A stretch of 64,000 nucleotides of DNA from Plantago ovata (taxonomy: Eukaryota > Streptophyta > Magnoliopsida > Lamiales > Plantaginaceae). The DNA is taken from assembly GCA_028274465.1 (NCBI GenBank), contig CM051457.1:67678496-67742495 (forward strand), in the 5' to 3' direction. A program made the translations under genes and the position numbers. Below the pieces are notes generated by a model that saw only the letters and a program-made list of their open reading frames with translations, made no database searches and was not told the origin of the DNA. Position 1 is the stretch's first letter; each line of letters begins with the position of its first letter. Positions 33,225 to 45,169 of this stretch are shown here, in pieces.

Positions 33225-35568
33225 TAACTTTAAAGTTCAACGGTAACTTTAAAGTTCAAAAGGAAAAACGACTAGTGAAGAAATGTAAAGAGTTTCATCT
33301 TCTTATTTTAAAATCAAAATCCCAACGGACACCCCAGACCCTTCTCTATGTCGCTGGAAACCTACTCGCGTGCGTCCTCAGTAGCATCTGGAAGGAAGGA
33401 AATTTTGAAAACAAAGAGAGCGTGAGATAAAGGATCTAAGTGAGGTTCTAAGTTAACAAACAGAAAAGTAAACAGTTTTGAAAACAAAAGCATTTGACAT
33501 ATGGGACAACAAATAGATACAGTTAACAAAACAGAGAGACAGACATAAGCAAAACAGATGACGTTCGTTGGTGCAGCCCACCTTGTTACTCCTACTCCCA
33601 GATTTCCCTTATAGCTCCCTCCAGAGGGTTAACAACTCCGGCCAGAAATAGAAATCCCCGTGTACTTTGGGAAACAGAACCTACGACCCTAATAGACCTC
33701 AGTGACTTCTGCCTCGCGCCTAAAAGGGATTAGACTAGGCAATAACCAAATAAACCCGATAGTCCTTACTACCCAAGTCTACCTAATTACAACCTAATCG
33801 ACAAGTCATATAGAAGCAACAGAACAGATACAGACACAGACAATAGATTAAACAGACAATAATAATCAGTCCCCGAGACATCGAGAAATGATCCTACAGA
33901 AGAATTAGTCCAGAATAGAGTAGTAACAAAGAGAGGTAAATAAATAGTCATACTTAGGACTTAGTTACTTTTACGCGGAAGCATACGGTAAAATAGAACA
34001 TATATTAATAGATACAAATTACCATAGAGCCTTCCAGTTTTTCGCAAATAGATAAGTTTTCGGGTGAACACTCACCTTAGAGACTTAAGCACTAGATCAC
34101 AGAGTCAAGACTTGAATGACGGCGCAGCGAACAACAGAGAACCTAAACATAACCCAGTGTTACCATCTAGAGTCGAACTCGGAACCTCTAGGTTAGTCAA
34201 AGAATAACTAACCAATTAAGCTAGCAAGTAAAACAGTTACAAAGCACCAAGACAGAAACTATTTAAGTTGAACAATTTTCAAAAAACACTCTTTTACTCT
34301 CTAGAAATTACTAAAATACCCTCGAAGGTAAATTGCAAAACACTACCATAGTTCCTATAAATTTCAGAACAGTCCTCAAAAGAAACTAGAATTAACAGTT
34401 TGGTCCAGAAGGTGAAAGTACTAATTGCCCTCAAAACAGTAATTGCAGAAAGATCCTTTTAGTTTTCAGAAAATACAGACAAGTCCAACAGTTTCTTAAA
34501 CATGCACAACAGTCCCCAAAAACAAACAAGTCTCTCAAACAAGTCCTCAGTCAACATGGTCAAAGTAAATTTGCAAAAAGGTCCTTTCAAAAGTCAGTCA
34601 ATTCAAAACAGTCCTCAAGGTCTAATTACAATCCATAAGTTCCTTAAATCTCAACTAGGTCCAGTTCAGTTCTTCGAATTCAAATCTTTCAGCAAGGTCA
34701 ACAATCAGCAGCCTATCAACAAAAACGAACTAATCCTAAGTCCCGGTCCTTACAAAATCGAGATCGAAGCAGTAGGGGTAAAACGGTCCAGGGGCAAAAA
34801 TGTCCAAAATAGAAAATAAACAAAAACGAAGAACGGGATCAGATCGATTACCTTCGACGAACCGGAAAAGGATGGACGGAATCGGACCGGAGAAAGCTAG
34901 AACGGAGCAAGGGCGGAGAACGGACGGAACGGACCGAAGGCTACTGCGAATCAATGGATAAAGAGATCAAAACCGAGATCTCAAACCAACATATAAGAAA
35001 AGAGCCGATTGGAAACTTACCGGCCGGAAACGGAATCGGAGAGGGGCGGAGAACGGATGGAACATGGAGTCGGAGGAGACCAAATCGGAGCCGGAAAGAG
35101 CTCGAATCGGCCGGCGGCGGTGATGGATCCGGGCGGTGGCGGCGGCGGGATGGTGGTTTGATGATGGCGGCCGAGAGGGAGAGAGAGTAGAGAAGTAGAT
35201 TTTTCTTTCTTCTTCCTTTGGTTGGTGTGAGAGTGGGATAGAGAGGAATGAGGGATGGTGGGAGTTGAAGAGTGGAGGCAAGTGATTAGGGTTAGGGTTT
35301 TAAGGTTTGATGAATGGACCATCAGATGGGCCAAAGTTGGGCCACGAAAATTGGGCCACAATTGAGTCCGATTTGGGCCTCAATTAGTCAGTCTTGCTAG
35401 CTCAGTCCAAAACGTAACGGGTCGAAATAGTTCTACGCGAACTAACTAAAGACGAATTCATTTATGCGGGAAGTCAATTAAATAATTACCGAATATATTA
35501 ATTTACCCCGATAATTAAATAATTAAGTAAATTAATTAAATAATAAATAAAAAAACCGGGGTGTTACA
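33225..35568 (-). repeat. Chromovirus (Tekay/Del-type) 3' LTR, truncated
   Basis: In element orientation it starts TGTAACACCCCGG at 35568, directly after a PPT. It is homologous to 13642-16116 but lacks about the last 130 bases, ending at the Athila junction at 33224/33225. It holds a tRNA-like segment (34168-34227) and a tandem repeat TAACTTTAAAGTTCAA near 33225-33260. Confidence 0.8.
34168..34227 (-). other. tRNA-like segment in chromovirus LTR
   Basis: Minus strand TAGCTTAATTGGTTAG (A-box-like), then GAGTTCGACTC (B-box-like) with about 30 bases between. Homologous to 14691-14757. Confidence 0.5.
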
Positions 35569-35584
35569 CTCTTCCCCCTTAAAA
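35569..35584 (-). other. Chromovirus polypurine tract
   Basis: Minus strand TTTTAAGGGGGAAGAG immediately before the 3' LTR. It would prime plus-strand DNA synthesis. Confidence 0.8.
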
Positions 35585-37886
35585 GAATTTTGTCCCCAAA
35601 TTCGCACCTGAAAAGTTGAAGAGCTCGGGATACTGTTGGCGCATGTCATCCTCACTTTCCCAGGTTGCCTCCTCGTACTAATGGTTTCGCCACAAAACCT
35701 TGACTTCCTTGATTTGCCTGTTACGTAGTTGATGAACCTTTTGGTCTAGAATACGAACCGGTTGCTCCACATAAGACAAATCCTCCTCAATAGTCACCTC
35801 ATTGGGTTGAATCACGTGCGACGGGTCAGGATAATACTTCTTCAGCTTAGATACATGGAAGACATTGTGAATTCCAATAATAGTGGTGGGTAACTGCAAG
35901 CGATAAGCCCAATACCAACTCTCTTAATGATCTCGTATGGTCCAACATATCGAGGGTTCAGTTTGGCTCTACGGCCCATACGAACAATTCCCATTCTCGA
36001 AGATAGCTTGAGAAAGACAAAATCACCAACTTCGAACTCCAATTCTCGCCTACGATTATCGGCCTAACTCTTTTGTCTAGTTTTGGCAGTTCTCAATCGG
36101 TCTCTCGGATAAGCCTAACTTTTTCCAAGGTTTCTTGTATCATCTCATTGAGAGTCCTCTCTCCAGCCACCGGTGTAGAAATTCGGTCCTCCAAATCCCA
36201 GTACAGCGGTGATCTACATTTCCAACCATACAGTGCTTCAAATGGTGCCATCCCAATCGATGCTTGATAACTATTATTATAAGCATACTCAACCAATGGC
36301 AAATGTTGTGCCCAACTTCCTTGGTGATCGAGCACACACAATCTCAAAAGATCCTCTAGAGTTTGAATGGTCCTCTCGGATTGACCATCTGTCTGCGGTA
36401 CTAAAATTCAACTTAGTACCCAAACCTTCGTGTACTTGCCTCCAAAACCTCAAAACAAATTTCGGGTCTCTATCGGACACAATACTCACAGGAGTGCCAT
36501 GTAGCTTAATTATCTCATGGCGATAAATCTCAGCTAACTTCTCAGAAGTGTAGGTGGTTTTCACAGACCGAAAGTGTGCCAATTTTGTCAACCTATCGAC
36601 AATAACCCAAACACTATCAAAACCACCCCTAGCTACTGGTAGACCAGTTACAAAATCCTTAGTGATCATCTCCCATTTTCACTGTGGAATCTCGACTTGT
36701 TGTAGTAAACCTCCCGGTTTCTGGTGTTCAGCCTTTACCTGCTGGCAGACCAAACAACTTTGCACAAACTGTGCAATATCTCACTTCATATTAGTCCACC
36801 AGTACACCTTCTTCAAATCTTCATACATTTTGTTTCCTCGGGGGTGCATCGAGTACTTAGATTTATGAGCTTCATCTAAAATTAGACGCCTAAGCTCTTC
36901 ATCAGAAGGCACGCACAATCTACCTTGAAACCTTAGAGCTCCATTCTCAGCAATAGAGAATTTCACATTGCGAGGTTCAGTCACATGTGCTTTGATGTCT
37001 TGAAACTCTTCATCATGCTCTTGGGCTTCAAGAATTCTACCTGCCAGTTCATACCTCAAAGTAATATTGGCGAACATAAAAGTCAAGTTGGATACTTCAA
37101 GATTTGACACATGTACCCTACGACTTAAGGCATCAGCGACTACATTTGCCTTACCAGGATGGTATCGAATGGTAAAAGTGTAATCGTCAGAAATTCCATC
37201 CAACGTCGCTGTCTCATGTTCAACTCCTTCTTTGTGAACACATACTTCAAGCTCTTATGATCAGTGAGGATGGTGAACTCAGGACCATAAAGGTAGTGTC
37301 TCCACTTTCCCAAGGCGAAGACTATAGCAGCTAGCTCAAGGTCATGGGTCGGGTAATTTCGTTCATATGGCTTCAACTTCCTCGAAGCATATGCAATCAC
37401 CTTTTCCCGTTGCATCAACACACAACCCAACCCTTCCTTTGAAGCATCAGTGAAAACCACAAAGTCGTTGGTTCCCTCGGGAAGAGCTAGTATGGAGCAG
37501 TGGTCAGTCTCTTCTTCAGCTCTTCGAAACTTTCCTCACACTTGTCACTCCAAACGAACTTAGGATTCCGTTAGAGAGGACAAGGGTCCAGCTATCTTCG
37601 AATATTCCTTCACAAATCGGCGATAGTAACCAGCCAAACCGAGAAAACTCCTCACCTCAGTGACAAATTCGGGTCTCTTCCAGTTAACTATCGACTCAAT
37701 CTTCGATGGGTCGACTTCCAAACCTTCTCCAGAGATAATGTGCCCTAAAAAAGCTACTTTATCTAGCCAAAATTCGCACTTACTGAATTTGGCATACAAC
37801 TTGTTGTTCTGTAGAGTTTCCAAGACGATTCTAAGATGTTTCTCATGATCCTCTTCGCATTTCGAGTAAACGAGAATATCATCCAT
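35585..37886 (-). pseudogene. pol: Chromovirus pol: RT C-terminus, RNase H, integrase, chromodomain
   Basis: Minus-strand order: RT from [19 protein letters not shown] (near 37886) with [20 protein letters not shown]; RNase H ([34 protein letters not shown]); integrase (HHCC near 36870-36720, core ITKDFVTGLP and IVSDRDPKF); and a C-terminal chromodomain (VFHVSKLKKYYPDPSHVI to VKVLWRNH, stop, then YEEATWE). At least five frameshifts and the stop inside the chromodomain inactivate it. The chromodomain and PPT identify a Tekay/Del chromovirus. The RT N-terminus is missing: at 37887 the sequence switches to an oppositely oriented protease fragment. Confidence 0.85.
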
Positions 37887-38541
37887 GAAATTGTCGAAGG
37901 GGGAAGACCAGGAGGCTATGCTCCGAGAAATGAAGGAAGGGGTACTATGGCTAAGCCCCGAGTTTACAGTATCGGTGGTCATGAGCTTCCTGACGCCGCG
38001 AATGTGGTTGAAGGTATGCTTTTGATTGCTCAAACTTCTTCTAAAGCTTTATTTGATCCTGGTGCTACGCATTCTTTTATTGCTGAAGTTTTTGCTGAGT
38101 CACTCGTTTTACCGTACAAAGTTTTGCCTCACGCTTTAGAAGTATGTACGCCTTTGAGAGCTAGTTTAATAACTAAGAAGTTCATCTTGCATTATGAAAT
38201 TTCTATCCTAGGAAGAATCTTCCCTGCTGATCTTATTTTTCTACCTCTTTCGACCTACGATGTTATTTTGGGTATGGATTGGTTGTCTGAGCATACTACG
38301 CACAACTGGATTGTCATTCCAATGCTATATCCCTGGGACAACCTGGAGAGGAGAAAGTCGTGTGGAAAGGAGATAAGAAGAAGGATGAGAAGTTTCTGCT
38401 GTCTGCTATGGAAGCTAGGAAGCTGTACGTAAAGGGTGCTACCTGCTTTTTGGCGTATCGGATCAATAAACCTAAAGATCAACCTAAGATTGAGGAGGTT
38501 AGAGTGGTTACGGAATTTAAGGGAGTTTTCCTGAGAAGAAG
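37887..38541 (+). pseudogene. pol: Chromovirus gag end and protease fragment, plus strand
   Basis: Plus-strand frame with gag C-terminal sequence ([15 protein letters not shown]), the aspartic protease ([16 protein letters not shown]; the usual DSGA or DTGA is DPGA here, probably inactivating), YDVILGMDWL, then after a frameshift the protease-RT linker (LLSAMEARKLYVKGATCFLA, VVTEFKGVF). It runs opposite to the adjoining RT and ends where an LTR begins at 38542. Confidence 0.8.
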
Positions 38542-38935
38542 TGTAATACCCCATATATTATAATTATTTAATTTTTTTATAAAACTAGTTGCTATTATTT
38601 ATCTTTGTATTATGTGCCTTAATTACATGAGTACTTTCACTCCGTCCCTAAATTTAATCCGTAGTTAATTATTTAATTAGTACTCTACTTCGGACTGGCT
38701 AGTGAATTAGGCCAATCATTAGTATTCTCTCTTAAGCTGTGATAAGGTTTAGTATCTTCAGGTCACTTTAACTAGACTCCTAATTAAATACTAATTGTAC
38801 TTCAAACTTTAGCCCTTTACCTAGTATAAATAGTCGAGCCCCTTCTCTTTAGTCAGTTTACGTTCGTCTCTTTACTCCAGCTGCCGCTTCCTCTTTTGTT
38901 AGGTATCTTATTTCTTTTCCTCTACCGTTCCATCT
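38542..38935 (+). repeat. Partial LTR, gypsy-like, plus strand
   Basis: Starts TGTAATACCCC directly inside the protease-RT linker, then AT-rich sequence and a TATA-like GTATAAATAG near 38824. It stops near 38935 at a copia fragment. The family is uncertain; the start resembles Tekay-type LTRs. Confidence 0.5.
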
Positions 38936-39158
38936 GTGTGATTTGTAATCATCCGGATCAGATTGGAAATCGGCATCAGCATACCCAGATGCTATCAACT
39001 CCGATTGTCCACCAAACACCAAAAATTGATCCTTAGTTCGTCTAAGATACTTGAGGATCGTCTTAACAGCAGTCCAGTGCTTAAGACCTGGATTCTTTTG
39101 GTGACGACAAGTGACGCTCAGTGCAAAGGCCACATCTGGCCTGGTGCAATTCATGACT
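38936..39158 (-). pseudogene. Copia RT-RNase H fragment (other lineage)
   Basis: Minus-strand residues MNCTRPDVAFALSVT, NPGLKHWTAVKTILKYLRRT and GYADADFQSDPDDYKS are the RT-to-RNase H junction of a Ty1/copia pol, unlike the SIRE-like pol here. About 75 residues remain, cut on one side by a SIRE LTR (39159) and on the other by the partial LTR. Confidence 0.8.
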
Positions 39159-39779
39159 GTTAAGAAACTTGTAATTTTGACGAGCAATTAATCATGCTAA
39201 ATTAAGGAAAGTCCAGTAACTAGTACTCTTAAGGTCCATAGGAATTTAGAATTTTAAGTACATTGTAAAAGAGGAACGTTTGCTGAAAGACTTAGTGTAG
39301 ATACTAGTTAGGATTTTTCGTTTGCTGATGATGTACTTTGTTTTTAAAAACGAACTATTGAAGCACTAGAACCGCTCAGAAACTTGAAGATTCGAAGACT
39401 GAAGACTTAGAAGAATTCTGAGAAAGGTATCTACAAACGCACATGTTGCTCAGAAAGTGAGATTTTCAGCAACAGCTCGCATAAGTGAAAATCTATATGA
39501 CAGAGTAGGTTGTGCTTGCTGAAACTGAGACTAACCACTTGCTGACTAACATATGTGACCTCCTTGCGGAAGAGTACTTGCATTTTGGCTCCAACGTTCA
39601 CATTTGAATTTGATTCAAATGAACATTAAATGCAAAGTAGGCACGCGAAGAACATGAAGACAAGAAGAGAAATGAAGGACGCTGCTGAAAGTACAAAAGC
39701 AAGATAGTGACATCTTAAGGTGCAAAGCCGTAGAATTTGAAATTCAAACGGCTCCCTTGAGACACTATAAATAGAGGTC
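39159..39779 (+). repeat. SIRE-like LTR, 5' portion
   Basis: Starts TGTTAAGAAACTTG and matches 43370 onward, with TATA box TATAAATA at 39766-39773. It has one palindromic U3 unit (39337-39354) where the 43370 LTR has four. An Athila LTR cuts it at 39780, six bases after the TATA box. Confidence 0.85.
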
Positions 39780-40958
39780 TGATGAACGAGATTGTCAGAG
39801 TCAATTAATCAAATAAATTTATTTTTAGCCAAAGGCGACTCACAACTACAACGAAAACCAAGGCACGTAGTGTAGACGTAAGATAACCCCGAGTGTCGAT
39901 CTCTAAGGACTGTAACTAGCTTTAACTAATTAAACTTAAAATATAAAATCAGAAAACGATTTAGCAAAGGTTTTTCTTATCAATTATGATGGAATTTAGT
40001 GATAGTATGATCGTTCTTAGCATCGGGTTCTAATTACACATGAAGTACTTGATGTTTGTCTAGAAATCTATGATCATGAATTGTCCTAGTGTTTCTTTCA
40101 ATTTAACACTAATCTACGAAGATAGATGGCTTAGATAGATCAAAGAAATAAAACAATAAATCAACTCTTAAACGCGCGAAGCCACTCATGCATAATTAAG
40201 AACCCTAGCTATGAATTCACATACTATCACCAACCTTAGATTTAGCTACTCATGTATAAATCGCAATCAACAAGCATAATCAAATCAAGAATCAATGAAA
40301 ACATGTTGAATTGAATAAACAAAAGCAGTAAAATCGTGAGATACAAGTTACCAACAAAGGTTGTCAATCTCCGGTGAATTGCTAACTCACAAGCAAGAAT
40401 CGGGAATCAAAGATGTCCAATCTCTTTGCTTAAGCTTCTGAATCAATAAGAAAAAGAGTCTTCTATGCTAATAATTCCCAGAACAAGCTCTGGAGAATTT
40501 GTCTCTCAAAATAAGGTGAGAAGGTATGAAAAACGACTAAAATAGGCGAAACTATATATAGCTGACGAAACGTGGGTGGCGAACCGCCCCAGACGCCAGG
40601 CGATTCGCTTGGGACGTCAAGGTCGGTGGCCTCCGAGATTTTGGCTTTGGTTTCCTTTTTGGACTCGATTTTGCCTTCTAGTGACCTTTAAGCCTTGAAA
40701 CTCGTCCCCTAGGCCTCAAAACTCGTCTGGAAACTTCTAGATACACCACGGATGACCACGAAGCACCCAAACTTCATTCTCTTTACCATAGTTGCCCATC
40801 AAAAGTACGTTTTTTACCTAAAAACCTGAAATATGCAAAGAAAAGGGAAACATGACACTATTCTAATAAAATACATTAAAATATAAGCTAAATTAACCCA
40901 GATGATAGCTAAATTGGTGAAAAAGAATCGAATGAAAGTGTAAAATACACGTTCATCA
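39780..40958 (-). repeat. Athila LTR, divergent copy (1179 bp)
   Basis: From 40958 (TGATGAACGTG in element orientation) to 39780. TATA box 40552-40561, with GC palindromes at 40575-40590 and 40596-40612 upstream. Confidence 0.85.
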
Positions 40959-42487
40959 AACTCCTAAAACCGAACCTTTGCTTGTCCTCAAGCAACTAAG
41001 CTAGACTCTAATGCAAAAAACCAATGCAACACATAAAGTGGAGTCTCATGCCAAATGAAATGAAATAATCTATTGAATCTATCAAAAACTTATGAACAAT
41101 GACCATACAAATCATAGCATGGATATTGGTTGAAGAATGCCTCGATTGACTCATACACATTCACATATGCACTATGTTAAACAAGCTAGTCTCTCGTAAC
41201 ATTCTCTACTTGGACCTAGTCAGTGACGACGCAATGAAACATGTTAAAATACGAATGGTTGTCCCGTGCCTATGAAACTGAGGACTTACTACTGTTCACC
41301 AAGTTAAGAGTTTCCCTCAAAGAGGTCGAACCAATACTGGCTCTCATCAAACGAAGGAGGGTTCCCTAAAAGATCACACTCCCCTATTCTACCCATCTCT
41401 CAAGAAAAGTTATAAACTAATCACCATTTCCTGAATGGCAGGACGAGGGTGGTCTAGAACAGATGACACTCAAATAAACAAAAGGCAAACTTTACAGCTC
41501 GATTACGAATATTACAAGAATTGAAAAACGAGACAAACAATTTGCTAAACTACTTTTTGGATTTCTTTGGACCCTTCTATGCTTTTTTGGGGTCTTTTCT
41601 TTTATTTTTTTCCTTTTCCAGATTTCTGGAAATTTTCGATTTTTTCTCTCTCTCTGTTTTTTTCTTTTTTTTGGTAGCCAGCAGTAGCACAACGAAAAAT
41701 AAATTACAATGACACACAAACGACCTCCCCAAACCTATTCGAAATAATAGGTTAGAGAACAAACTTTACGAAAAAGAAAAACAAACTCACAACACTCAAA
41801 ATCGAAAAACAAGTCATAATGATAGCATAACCCCCTCCCCAAACCTATTCGTTAGAATAGGTTTCAAACAAAGGATCACACAATCTCACACTACCTCCTT
41901 CCTAGGCATTTAGCAATATCAAAGCAAGGTGAAGACTTGTTGCCTCTTAGGTACATATAATTACACGGGAAAACAACCACAAGACTCTAACATGCATCAT
42001 CTTATTATAAAGGCCTTCGTGAACCGCAGTAGAGAAAACACCACTAAGTGATGTCGAGACTACCAAGCTTAACTAAGTGCATATATAAATGTGACAAGCC
42101 AAGCGAGAAAATCCTCAAACAAATTCATAGAGATGAAACGCATGGTCAAAGGTCATAACTAGTTAATCTACCCAATAAAAAAGTTGAAAAAAATTGGCAA
42201 TAAACTCCACACAAAAACATGCAAAACTATACTAGGATGAATGTAGTGTATGCAACTAAATACTAAGAAAGCGATAAACGTGCAAATGCAAATGCAAACA
42301 AAATGCAAGATACAATACTCAACACCAATAAGCCAGACACAACTAACATCAAAGTTCACATAACACCCCCCACATGAAGCTCAAGCTAGTCCCCAGCAAA
42401 AGAAAATGAGGAATACAAAGTGATACTAGATGTTACCGAATGTTTGGCCTCGGGCGACTGAGTACCAGAATAGACATGTGTAAAGCT
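40959..42487 (-). other. Athila 3' non-coding region, divergent copy
   Basis: Conserved with the other Athila 3' regions. Hairpins at 41732-41753 and 41842-41863 keep the stem but have different loops. A polypyrimidine run is at about 41565-41680. Near 42360-42460 it shares GGTAACATCTAGTATCAC and a G-rich tract with the non-autonomous element (58420-58500), not with the tandem copies. Confidence 0.7.
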
Positions 42488-43369
42488 TCAAGCTGGCGAT
42501 TCAAGAGTATCTCCCCACGGTGGACGCCATTCTCTTGGTCCGGTGTAGCAAAGAGACCTAGGAAGCTTCATCGATCTCACCATCGGGAATGGACGGTTTT
42601 GCCTCGCCGGAATATTCGGTAAAGATTTCACCAATAGTGGAACATTAACTTCGAACTCAGCGAGGTGCTTATATAGTGGCGACTCCTGTGTATCCTGCTT
42701 GGCCAGTTTGATCCTACCATGGAATGGCATATGAGATTTCGGGGGCACATAAGGGTTGGAGGACTTATGAAGTACCTCCGTAATATTGGGTGTGTCCCCC
42801 TTTTCCTCATTATTGACGACGCCTCCTTCAGGTGTTTGAGGTGTATCGTCCTTTCCACCTCGGAGAACTAGACTCACTTCCTCGAACTCAGTAGCCTCAG
42901 TAGTAACTGCTGGAAGTTGCTTCGGATCAATGCAAAACTCGTCGGGTAATGAAACAGGGGAGCTGGGGTCGTCCATCTCCCTGGAGCTGGGCGGGGGGGG
43001 GGGGGGGGGCGGTTCGCCCCCCACCCTGGGCGCATCGGCCCCCCACCTCCAGGGGGCGTCATCTTCGATATCCTCTTCAACATCTAATGCACGAATTTCC
43101 TCTGCCCTTGCACACTCTAACAAGCTGAATTTCTCCATAAGTTGCTCAGTTACTTCGACCCCTTCAAAAAGTTGTGCTATACGAAGGTCATCTTCGACTT
43201 GTCCTATATGTGCGATTTCAAATACACTCTCAATGGCCTTAATTCCTGCATACATTGCATCTTCATCCTCCTCACTGATATCTTCTTCTTCAGAATATGC
43301 CTCAGACAGGCTTTCTGTTTCACCTCCGTCTAGTTCCTCACCGTTGATGTGAATTGGTATGACTTCCTC
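42488..43369 (-). pseudogene. gag: Athila gag C-terminal remnant
   Basis: Minus-strand frame with YSEEEDISEEDEDAMYAGIK and EVTEQLMEKFSLLECARAEE, clearly homologous to the C-terminal half of the gag at 24867-25997, then NPYVPPKSHMPFHGRIKLAK and VNVPLLVKSLPNIPA, homologous to the gag-pol linker. The frame then jumps to unrelated residues near 42610, a deletion junction that removes protease to integrase. A run of 17 G (42993-43009) encodes a polyproline stretch. The N-terminal part is cut by the SIRE LTR; the first residues of the open frame come from that LTR. Confidence 0.8.
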
Positions 43370-43553
43370 TGTTAGGAAATTTGTAATTTTGATGAGCAAT
43401 TAACCATGCTAAATTAAGAACAGTCCAGTAACTAGTACTCTTAAGGTCCATAGGATTTTAGATTTTTTTTAAAGGACATTGTAAAAGAGGAACGTTTGCT
43501 GATGACTTAGATAGGTGTTAGATAAGTTTTTATCTTGGTGGATGACGTACTTT

Positions 43554-43720
43554 AATTTCTGTGAAGAAATTAATTTATTGACACTTTAGCGTATGATGTA
43601 TTTTATTTTCTGAAAAGAAAATATCTTATTGATGCTTAGCTTTGATGTAACTTATTTTCTGAAAAGAAAATGACCTATTGAAGCATTTGCTGAAGATGTA
43701 TTTTGTTTATTATAAACAAA
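43554..43720 (+). repeat. Four palindromic tandem repeats in SIRE U3
   Basis: Palindromes at 43554-43571 (AATTTCT/AGAAATT), 43605-43622 and 43654-43671 (ATTTTCT/AGAAAAT), and 43702-43720 (TTTGTTTA/TAAACAAA), spaced 48-51 bp inside diverged repeats. Stem sequence changes but pairing is kept. Confidence 0.7.
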
Positions 43721-44146
43721 TTATTGAAGCAAATAAGAAACCGGTCAGAATCTTGAAGACTTTTGAAGATCTGAAGACTTGAAGACTTGAAGACTTGAAG
43801 ATTGCTGAAGACTGGTAAGGCACGTGTTGCTCAGAAAGTGAAATTTTCAGCAACAGCATTGCATAAGTGAAAATCTGAAAGACAGAGTAGGTTGTGCTTG
43901 CTGAAACTGAGAATGAACACTTGCTGATGAACATATGTGACCTCTTGCTGAATGTACGTGATTTTGCGCTCCATTGTTACTGTTTGAATTCTATTCAAAG
44001 GTGCATTTAATGCAAAGCTTACACGCGAAGGACATAAAGACTAGAAGACAAACAAAGGTTGCTGCTGAAAGTACAAAAGCAAGATAGTGACATGTTTAGG
44101 AACAAAAGCCTTAGAATTTGAAATTCAAACGGCTCCTTACTTGCAC

Positions 44147-44154
44147 TATAAATA
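44147..44154 (+). promoter_or_regulatory. SIRE LTR TATA box
   Basis: TATAAATA in CACTATAAATAGAGG, conserved at 39766-39773 in the other LTR start. Confidence 0.75.
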
Positions 44155-45059
44155 GAGGTCATCCGGCAAAGAGTTGAAGTGTGTCAACAACGTGATCAAA
44201 CTCTCACTGGTGCTTAAAATTCACAAACCTTCAAACACTCTTACTGCCATTGATCCGTTCCAAGACTTAAAAGCTTGAAAAAGCTACTTGTGAAGAAGTA
44301 GAACAAACTCGGCTAAGAAATTAGTTAAATGTTCTTTCTTTCGAACAAGAACAAGTCTTGACACCAGAAACAATCAAACTTGTTTACTGCAAAGTATTCC
44401 AAGTTGTGTTTCTTAGATTACTTGTTGTAACTGAAGAAGTTATAATTAAGTTATCTCACCCCAAAACTCTCTAACTGAAAATACACCCTTTCAGGCGTGA
44501 TATTCAGGGGGAACTTAATCAAGCATAGTTTTGCTGATTAAAAGTACCAAGTTTGGTGGAGAACAAGGTTGAGTTCTCTAGTTTAGGTTGGAGACAAAGC
44601 AAGTGTGCTTTGGTTTCTGTTGAATCGCTTTAGATAGGAGATTGTAAGGAACCTCAATCATATCTTAGTGGATTCAGTCCTAGAAAGGACAAAGTGGATT
44701 AGTTGGGAGATTACGCCACTCTCAGATACCACTCTAAAAAGCGTTTGTGTGATTTACTTACTGCATTTAGCTTTCAGCAATTTATATCTGTTTGTACACA
44801 GTCACTCACATCACTAGCTGAAACACTTTACTTGCTGAAAAAGCACTTATCGTTTCAAAGACTTCCGCTCTCTGATTTTAAGTATCAGCAAACCAAGCTA
44901 CTGTAAAGTAACTTACGCTTGCTGAGAAAGTTAAGTATCAACAACCTCATTACTGAAAAGTAATAAGTACTTGCTGAGAAAGTTTTAAACGACAAAAGTT
45001 TGAAAAGACTATTCACCCCCCCCTCTAGTCTTTTCTTGTTGTTTAAAGGGACCAACAAG

Positions 45060-45071
45060 TGGTATCAGAGC
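45060..45071 (+). other. SIRE primer binding site (tRNA-Met)
   Basis: TGGTATCAGAGC two bases after the LTR terminus; leader continues to the gag ATG at 45170. Confidence 0.95.
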
Positions 45072-45169
45072 AGGAGGTTCTTTAGCCTTCTGCACTGAAC
45101 CTAGATCCCCTTAAGTGCTTTCCGTAAATCTCTTTCACTTGATCAGTTTGGTAGTGCTTTGCTGACAGG

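Larger units (their letters stand above)
39780..43369 (-). mobile_element. Third Athila element, internally deleted, split by SIRE
   Basis: Minus strand: gag remnant (43369-42488), 3' region (42487-40959), 3' LTR (40958-39780). RT, RNase H and integrase are missing. Its 5' part should lie beyond the SIRE-like insertion at 43370 but is lost at the N gap or elsewhere. It is more diverged than the other Athila copies. Confidence 0.8.
43370..45057 (+). repeat. SIRE-like 5' LTR (1688 bp)
   Basis: Starts TGTTAGGAAATTTG, ends ACCAACA. TATA box TATAAATA at 44147-44154. U3 holds four palindromic repeats about 50 bp apart (43554-43720) and an AGACTTGA-type short repeat (about 43770-43800). GCTGA motifs are frequent. 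Confidence 0.9.

Noticed and set aside
42930..43352. 140-codon plus-strand ORF
   Set aside because: Antisense to the acidic gag remnant; its Ser-rich composition mirrors Glu/Asp codons on the other strand.
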